NCBI GenBank assembly: GCA_041690495.1
Contig: JAWLHE010000001.1
Location: forward strand, 558,001-622,000
Origin: DATAAP01 sp041690495
Lineage (GTDB): Bacteria > Pseudomonadota > Alphaproteobacteria > CACIAM-22H2
DNA length: 64,000 nucleotides
Reading direction: 5' to 3'
This document shows positions 60,332 through 64,000 of this stretch, piece after piece. The notes under the pieces are model-generated. The model did no database searches and was not told the DNA's origin. It was given only the letters and a program-made list of their open reading frames with translations. Position numbers and translations under genes: made by a program. How positions within the stretch are numbered: position 1 is the first letter of the stretch; every line of letters begins with the position of its first letter.

Positions 60332-60680
60332 GGCTAGCCAAGTTCATCGACGAGTGGGTGAACACGTCGTCCGCGCCGGTTGACGTGGTTCTTCGGCAGG
60401 TGGCCGTTGGCGGCTGACAGCTTGTGCCTCAGTCCTGAGTGGATCGCCTCAAGTCCGGCGTGGAGCACCAACGTTTCCGCAATCCAGTCCATGTCAGGCG
60501 CCGGGCGCCGGTGAAGATCGGGCTCTGCCGGAAGCGAGGTTATCGACTCTCCAATTCTGGACGACGGCCTGTTCTGTCCGACGGCGCATTGGCGAAATGC
60601 GGGGCAATGGTCGGCGGCGTTGTACGCTGCCGCTTCGAAGATCCTCTACGGCGCGTTCGCGGGGCGCGTTTGCGGCGCGC
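60332..60680. other. Gene-free 349-base stretch containing the tRNA-end repeat
   Basis: No convincing frame. The only structure is the tRNA-Leu 3'-end copy at 60449-60470. It would be the right end of the inserted segment. Confidence 0.5.
60449..60470 (+). repeat. 22-base near-copy of the tRNA-Leu 3' end (att-like)
   Basis: TCAAGTCCGGCGTGGAGCACCA matches 59377-59398 at 21 of 22 positions and has the same orientation. The match covers half of the T arm, the acceptor 3' strand and CCA. Confidence 0.7.
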
Positions 60681-61877
60681 TCAGGAGGGCGCCGAGGTCC
60701 TGCGATTCTGCGGCACGGCGGAACCCGGCGGGTGATCGGACGATGACGGGGCCGTTGCGGCGCGGGCGCGCTGCCGGCGCTCGAGCCACCAGCCGAACTG
60801 GATCGGCCACGACCGCCACCGTCCGGCAAGGCGAAGCTCCTCCGCGGCGTGCAGCGGCCAGTTCGGATTCCAGAGCATCTCGCGCCCAAGGGCGACGAGG
60901 TCCGCATGGCCGTGCCGCACGATGCTTTCGGCTTCCTCGGCCGTGCGAATGAGCCCGACGGCCATCGTCATGATTCCAGCGTGGCGGCGGATGTGGGATG
61001 CGAATGGAACCTGAAATGCCGGCCTGCGCGTGATCATCCGGTCGCTGGACGGAAGCTTCATCCCGCCCGACGAGCAGTCGATGACGTCGACCCCGGCCGG
61101 TGCGAGGCGCCTGGCAAGTGCGACGGAGTCGTCGAGCGACCAGCCGATGCCGTCGCCGTCGACCGACGATATCCGCACGAACAGCGGCCGTTCCGCCGGC
61201 CATTCGGACCGCACGGCCGCCACGATCTCCAGGACGAGGCGCATTCGGCCGTCCCGATCGCCGCCGTATTCGTCGCGGCGCTCGTTCGATAGCGGGGACA
61301 GGAACGAGTGCAGGAGATATCCGTGTGCCGCGTGGATTTCGATGACGTCGAACCCGGCGGCAAGGGCGCGCCTGGCGGCTGCGCGATACGCCGCGGCGAT
61401 GCGAGCGATCTCGTCGATCCCGGCGGCCCGCGGCGCCGGCCAGTCGCGGTCGAACGGCTGCGGCGAGGGGCCGACCGCCTCCCACGGGATTTCGCCGCGG
61501 GTCCGGGCATCCGCATCGCCGAGCGGGCCGTTGCCCTCCCAGGGGCGCTGCGATGACGCCTTCCGGCCCGCGTGCTGCAGCTGGATTCCGATCGCGCAGC
61601 CCTGCCGGTGCATGAAGTCCGCGATGCGGCGGAAACCGTCGATCTGGTCGTCGCTCCAGAGCCCGGTATCGCCGTGCGTGCTGCGCGCCTCCGGAAGGAC
61701 AGCCGTCGCTTCGACCATGACGAGACCCGCCCCGCCGAGCGCGAACCGCGCAAGGTGCGCGAAATGCCAGTCGCCGGCGCGGCCGTCGACCGCCGAATAG
61801 GTCTGCATCGGAGAGACCACGATCCGGTTCTTCAGGGTCAGCTCGCGGATCGCGACGGGATCGAACAGGAGGCTCAT
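60681..61877 (-). CDS. NADH:flavin oxidoreductase, Old Yellow Enzyme family (YqjM-like)
   Basis: A 398-residue FMN TIM barrel. It starts LFDPVAIRELTLKNRIVVSPMQTYSA; IQLQHAGRKA, the substrate-binding pair in IEIHAAHGYLLHSFLSPLSN and RRDEYGGDRDGRMRL follow, then a phosphate-binding GLIRTAEEAESIV and LVALGREMLWNPNWPL. YqjM/XenA-type enzymes reduce activated C=C bonds with NAD(P)H. The C-terminal 30 residues are low-complexity. It follows an enoyl-CoA hydratase and an acyl-CoA synthetase on the minus strand and may belong to the same degradation route. Confidence 0.9.
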   Translation of the reverse strand: MSLLFDPVAIRELTLKNRIVVSPMQTYSAVDGRAGDWHFAHLARFALGGAGLVMVEATAVLPEARSTHGDTGLWSDDQIDGFRRIADFMHRQGCAIGIQLQHAGRKASSQRPWEGNGPLGDADARTRGEIPWEAVGPSPQPFDRDWPAPRAAGIDEIARIAAAYRAAARRALAAGFDVIEIHAAHGYLLHSFLSPLSNERRDEYGGDRDGRMRLVLEIVAAVRSEWPAERPLFVRISSVDGDGIGWSLDDSVALARRLAPAGVDVIDCSSGGMKLPSSDRMITRRPAFQVPFASHIRRHAGIMTMAVGLIRTAEEAESIVRHGHADLVALGREMLWNPNWPLHAAEELRLAGRWRSWPIQFGWWLERRQRARAATAPSSSDHPPGSAVPQNRRTSAPS

Positions 61878-61991
61878 CCGGTTCCTTCATGCGGGCGGGA
61901 GGCTGCGGCGCCGGCCCGCGCCGTTGCGGTGCCAGCGCCGGAGATGTCGGGATTCGCGACCGGGTTGCGGTGCTGCACGGGCTCGCGCCGC

Positions 61992-62801
61992 CTAGACCGG
62001 ACTGTCGGGGTCGAATTTCGGCCGGCGGCGCTCTTTGTGCGAGGCCAGACCCTCGCGCGCCTCGGGTCCGGTGAACCCCAGGAATTCCAGCGCAAGAGAT
62101 GCATCGAAGCTCGGCCCCATCATTCTGAGCCAGTTGTTCAGCGCATATTTCGTCCACCGGATCGCGGACGGCGCGCCGTTCGCAAGCCGGGTGGCGATTT
62201 CAAGCGCCTTCGCATCGAGCTCGGCATCGGGAACGGCGAGCGATATGAGGCCGATCCGCTCCGCCTCCTCGCCCGAGAGCGGATCGCACAGGAGCAGGTA
62301 ATATTTCGCCTTGGCCAGGCCGCAAAGAAGCGGCCACAGAATAACGGCATGATCGCCGGCGGCGACGCCCAGCCGCGTGTGGCCGTCGATGATGCGCGCA
62401 TCCTTCGCCGCGATGGAGACGTCGGCGAGCAGGCCGGCGACCAGCCCGGCCCCGACCGCCGGACCGCGGATGGCGGACACGATCGGCTTGGAGCAGTTGA
62501 TGACGTTGTAGACGATGTCGCGCGCCTCGCGCCAGACGCGGGCACGGACCGCGAAATCGTCCATGATTCCCTGGATCATGTCGAAGTCTCCGCCGGCCGA
62601 GAATGCCTTGCCGGCGCCGGTCAGGAGAACGGCGGAGACGCTCGGGTCGGAGTCGATCACGCGCCAGATCTCCGCCAGCTGCCGATGCATGGCTTCGTCT
62701 GCCGCATTGAGACGATCGGGACGGTTCATCGTCACGCGCAGCACGCGCGGATGCGGCCGGTCGAGCGCGAGACGCGTGAAGCTGGCATAGGCGTCGGTCA
62801 T
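61992..62801 (-). CDS. Enoyl-CoA hydratase/isomerase family protein
   Basis: A 269-residue crotonase. Oxyanion-hole motifs are LTGAGKAFSAGGDFDMI and AIRGPAVGAGLVAGLL. Where hydratases usually have GAGGTQRL with a catalytic Glu nearby, this protein has LGVAAGDHAVILWPLLCG, characteristic of a separate, poorly understood subgroup. It may be an isomerase or hydratase with altered acid/base chemistry. It starts ten bases after the synthetase stop and so is co-transcribed with it. Confidence 0.88.
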   Translation of the reverse strand: MTDAYASFTRLALDRPHPRVLRVTMNRPDRLNAADEAMHRQLAEIWRVIDSDPSVSAVLLTGAGKAFSAGGDFDMIQGIMDDFAVRARVWREARDIVYNVINCSKPIVSAIRGPAVGAGLVAGLLADVSIAAKDARIIDGHTRLGVAAGDHAVILWPLLCGLAKAKYYLLLCDPLSGEEAERIGLISLAVPDAELDAKALEIATRLANGAPSAIRWTKYALNNWLRMMGPSFDASLALEFLGFTGPEAREGLASHKERRRPKFDPDSPV

Positions 62802-62811
62802 GGAGGCCTCC

Positions 62812-64000
62812 TTAGATTATGCCGCTCGCGCGCCCGATCGCCGTCAGGCCGGCGACTGCGCGGACGGGCGCATCGAAAATGGGAAAGCGCTTTTCGTGAA
62901 AGTAGGCGAGGGCCTCGGGAGTCTGCTCGACTCCCCCTGTCCAGCATACGATGAGCGGCTTGTCGGATTTCGCGGCCGTCTCCACCAGCAGGTGTGCGAA
63001 TTCCATGTCCCGGGCGAAGGTGAGGCCGGCGACGACTCCGTCGACCGACCTGTCCGCGAGCATGAGCTCGAGGATGCGCCGCATGTCTCCGGGACGTTGC
63101 AGGATCGAACCGGTCAGGTCGACCGGGTTCCGGCTGGATCCGAAGAAGGGCAGGTGCTTGTCGATCTCGGCGCGCAGCGCGGGCGGGAAAGCCGGCACGT
63201 CGAACCCGGCAATCTCGGCCAGCTCCGCCGTTTCGACGCCGAGCCCTCCGGCGAAGGATACCACGCCGATTCGACGGCCCTTGAGCCGCTTTCCGAGCGA
63301 GAGCGCGGCCGCGGCGTCGACCGCCGCCATCGTGTCGTTCGCCCGGACGATCCCCAGCTCCGCGAAGACGCCCGTGATGACGCGGTCGTCGCCTGCCAGC
63401 GCGCCCGTGTGCGACTGGGCGGCGCGCTGCCCGACGGCGCTCCGCCCGACCTTGTTGATCACGATCCGCTTGCGGCCCCGCATCCGGCGCGCGGCGGCGA
63501 CGAAGCGCTCCGCATCCCGGATCTGTTCGATATACATGAGGACGACCTCGGTCGAAGGATCGCCCGCGAGCCATTCCAGGACGTCGGCCGCCGTGATGTC
63601 CGCTTCGTTGCCCGTCGTGACGACGGTCCGGATCCCGACGCCGTTCTTCGCCAGACGGTTGGCCATGATTCCCGAAATCGCCCCCGACTGGGAGATCAAC
63701 GCGACATTGCCGTCGCGAAGGCCCAGAAACATCGGGCTGAAGCTGAGGAGGAGCTTCGAGCGGGGGACGACCAGCCCCTCGCAGTTCGGTCCGATGATCC
63801 GGAGCGGCGTACGCGCGAGGAAGTCGTGAAGCGCGTCCTCGTATTGCTTCCCGGCCGCGCCGGATTCGGCGAATCCGGACGTGACGCCGACAACCACCTT
63901 GACGCCGCTTGCCTCGCAGTCGCGAAGCACGCCGAGCATGTGCTCGGCCGGGACGAAGCTGATGGCCACGTCCACGGGGCCGGCGGCTTCCGCCAGACTC
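62812..64000 (-). CDS. NDP-forming acyl-CoA synthetase, CoA-binding subunit (5' end outside window)
   Basis: The frame is open at the window edge, so the N terminus is missing; about 395 codons are visible. It contains the end of the CoA-binding domain (DVAISFVPAEHMLGVL, IIGPNCEGLV), the succinyl-CoA synthetase-like region with the phosphohistidine loop RAAQSHTGALAGDD, and the CoA-ligase domain ending RNPVDLTGSILQRPGDM. It stops without an ATP-grasp domain, so the partner subunit must be encoded separately. Such enzymes activate acids to CoA thioesters, here feeding the adjacent enoyl-CoA hydratase. Confidence 0.85.
   Translation of the reverse strand, partial: SLAEAAGPVDVAISFVPAEHMLGVLRDCEASGVKVVVGVTSGFAESGAAGKQYEDALHDFLARTPLRIIGPNCEGLVVPRSKLLLSFSPMFLGLRDGNVALISQSGAISGIMANRLAKNGVGIRTVVTTGNEADITAADVLEWLAGDPSTEVVLMYIEQIRDAERFVAAARRMRGRKRIVINKVGRSAVGQRAAQSHTGALAGDDRVITGVFAELGIVRANDTMAAVDAAAALSLGKRLKGRRIGVVSFAGGLGVETAELAEIAGFDVPAFPPALRAEIDKHLPFFGSSRNPVDLTGSILQRPGDMRRILELMLADRSVDGVVAGLTFARDMEFAHLLVETAAKSDKPLIVCWTGGVEQTPEALAYFHEKRFPIFDAPVRAVAGLTAIGRASGII

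Larger units (their letters stand above)
59377..60470. other. Possible tRNA-associated inserted segment with att-like ends
   Basis: The last 22 bases of tRNA-Leu (59377-59398) recur at 60449-60470 in the same orientation with one mismatch (TGGGGCACCA against TGGAGCACCA). This is the pattern left by site-specific integration at a tRNA 3' end. The 1.05 kb between holds a small frame remnant and one signal-peptide protein, and no integrase, so it would be a worn or minimal element. Confidence 0.5.

Overview
The window is GC-rich (roughly two thirds G+C by eye) and looks like a chromosomal segment of an alphaproteobacterium, probably from the Rhizobiales/Rhodospirillales side. The reasons are the order ffs-dnaX-ybaB-recR, a class II (B12-dependent) ribonucleotide reductase as housekeeping enzyme, a MutL carrying its own endonuclease motif, the ileS-lspA-DUF3035 lipoprotein run followed by a pair of M16 peptidases, the ftsE-ftsX-phosphatase-YdcF-acyltransferase run, and tripartite tricarboxylate (TTT) transport genes. 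No virus or plasmid backbone is visible. I see one complete insertion sequence and one possible small tRNA-associated insertion.

Layout. Bases 1-5.1 kb are accessory: the end of a glutathione transferase gene, a flavin-binding PNPOx-type protein, the stub of a Rossmann-fold gene cut off against a DMT exporter, an Ada-like regulator, a haem-dependent N-demethylase-like gene and a small secreted protein. 5.2-16.9 kb is core: nrdJ preceded by a cluster of DnaA boxes, then a tightly overlapping minus-strand run ftsE-ftsX-gmhB-ydcF-plsC, then an FkbM methyltransferase and a NudC-like Nudix hydrolase, then SRP RNA-dnaX-ybaB-recR on the plus strand. An IS481 element (16936-17964) sits exactly at the recR stop codon. 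18-23.4 kb holds a LysR regulator divergent from a NitT/TauT-type ABC importer (one binding protein, two permeases, one ATPase) and a NodB-fold deacetylase.

23.5-37.4 kb is again mostly core and mostly on the minus strand: mutL, pgi, two M16 peptidases, a DUF3035 lipoprotein, lspA, ileS, an ACT-domain protein overlapping ileS, ribF and a MaoC hydratase, with a Crp/Fnr regulator on the plus strand. 37.4-43.7 kb has a CHASE2 adenylate/guanylate cyclase facing that Crp gene, with a gene-free, hairpin-rich stretch and a terminator between them. Next comes a molybdenum sulfite-oxidase-type enzyme with its cytochrome c and an ECF sigma/anti-sigma pair.

44-54.6 kb is the most interesting accessory block. 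It combines TTT transporter genes (tctC apart from tctA/tctB), an L-aspartate dehydrogenase-like gene, an SDR lacking the catalytic tyrosine, a three-part FAD/[2Fe-2S] dehydrogenase of the opine oxidase/D-hydroxyproline dehydrogenase/HcnABC type, a ThDP enzyme and an Asp/Glu-racemase-family protein. I read it as a catabolic island for an opine-like or other N-substituted amino or imino acid; the substrate cannot be named from sequence. 54.6-64 kb is mixed: a GFA-like protein, two tiny overlapping minus-strand genes with a terminator, an AraC regulator and HCCA isomerase-like gene, a DUF4010/MgtC membrane protein, tRNA-Leu(CAA), a 1.07-kb segment ending in a 22-base near-copy of that tRNA's 3' end, and an Old Yellow Enzyme / enoyl-CoA hydratase / NDP-forming acyl-CoA synthetase run that leaves the window at base 64000.
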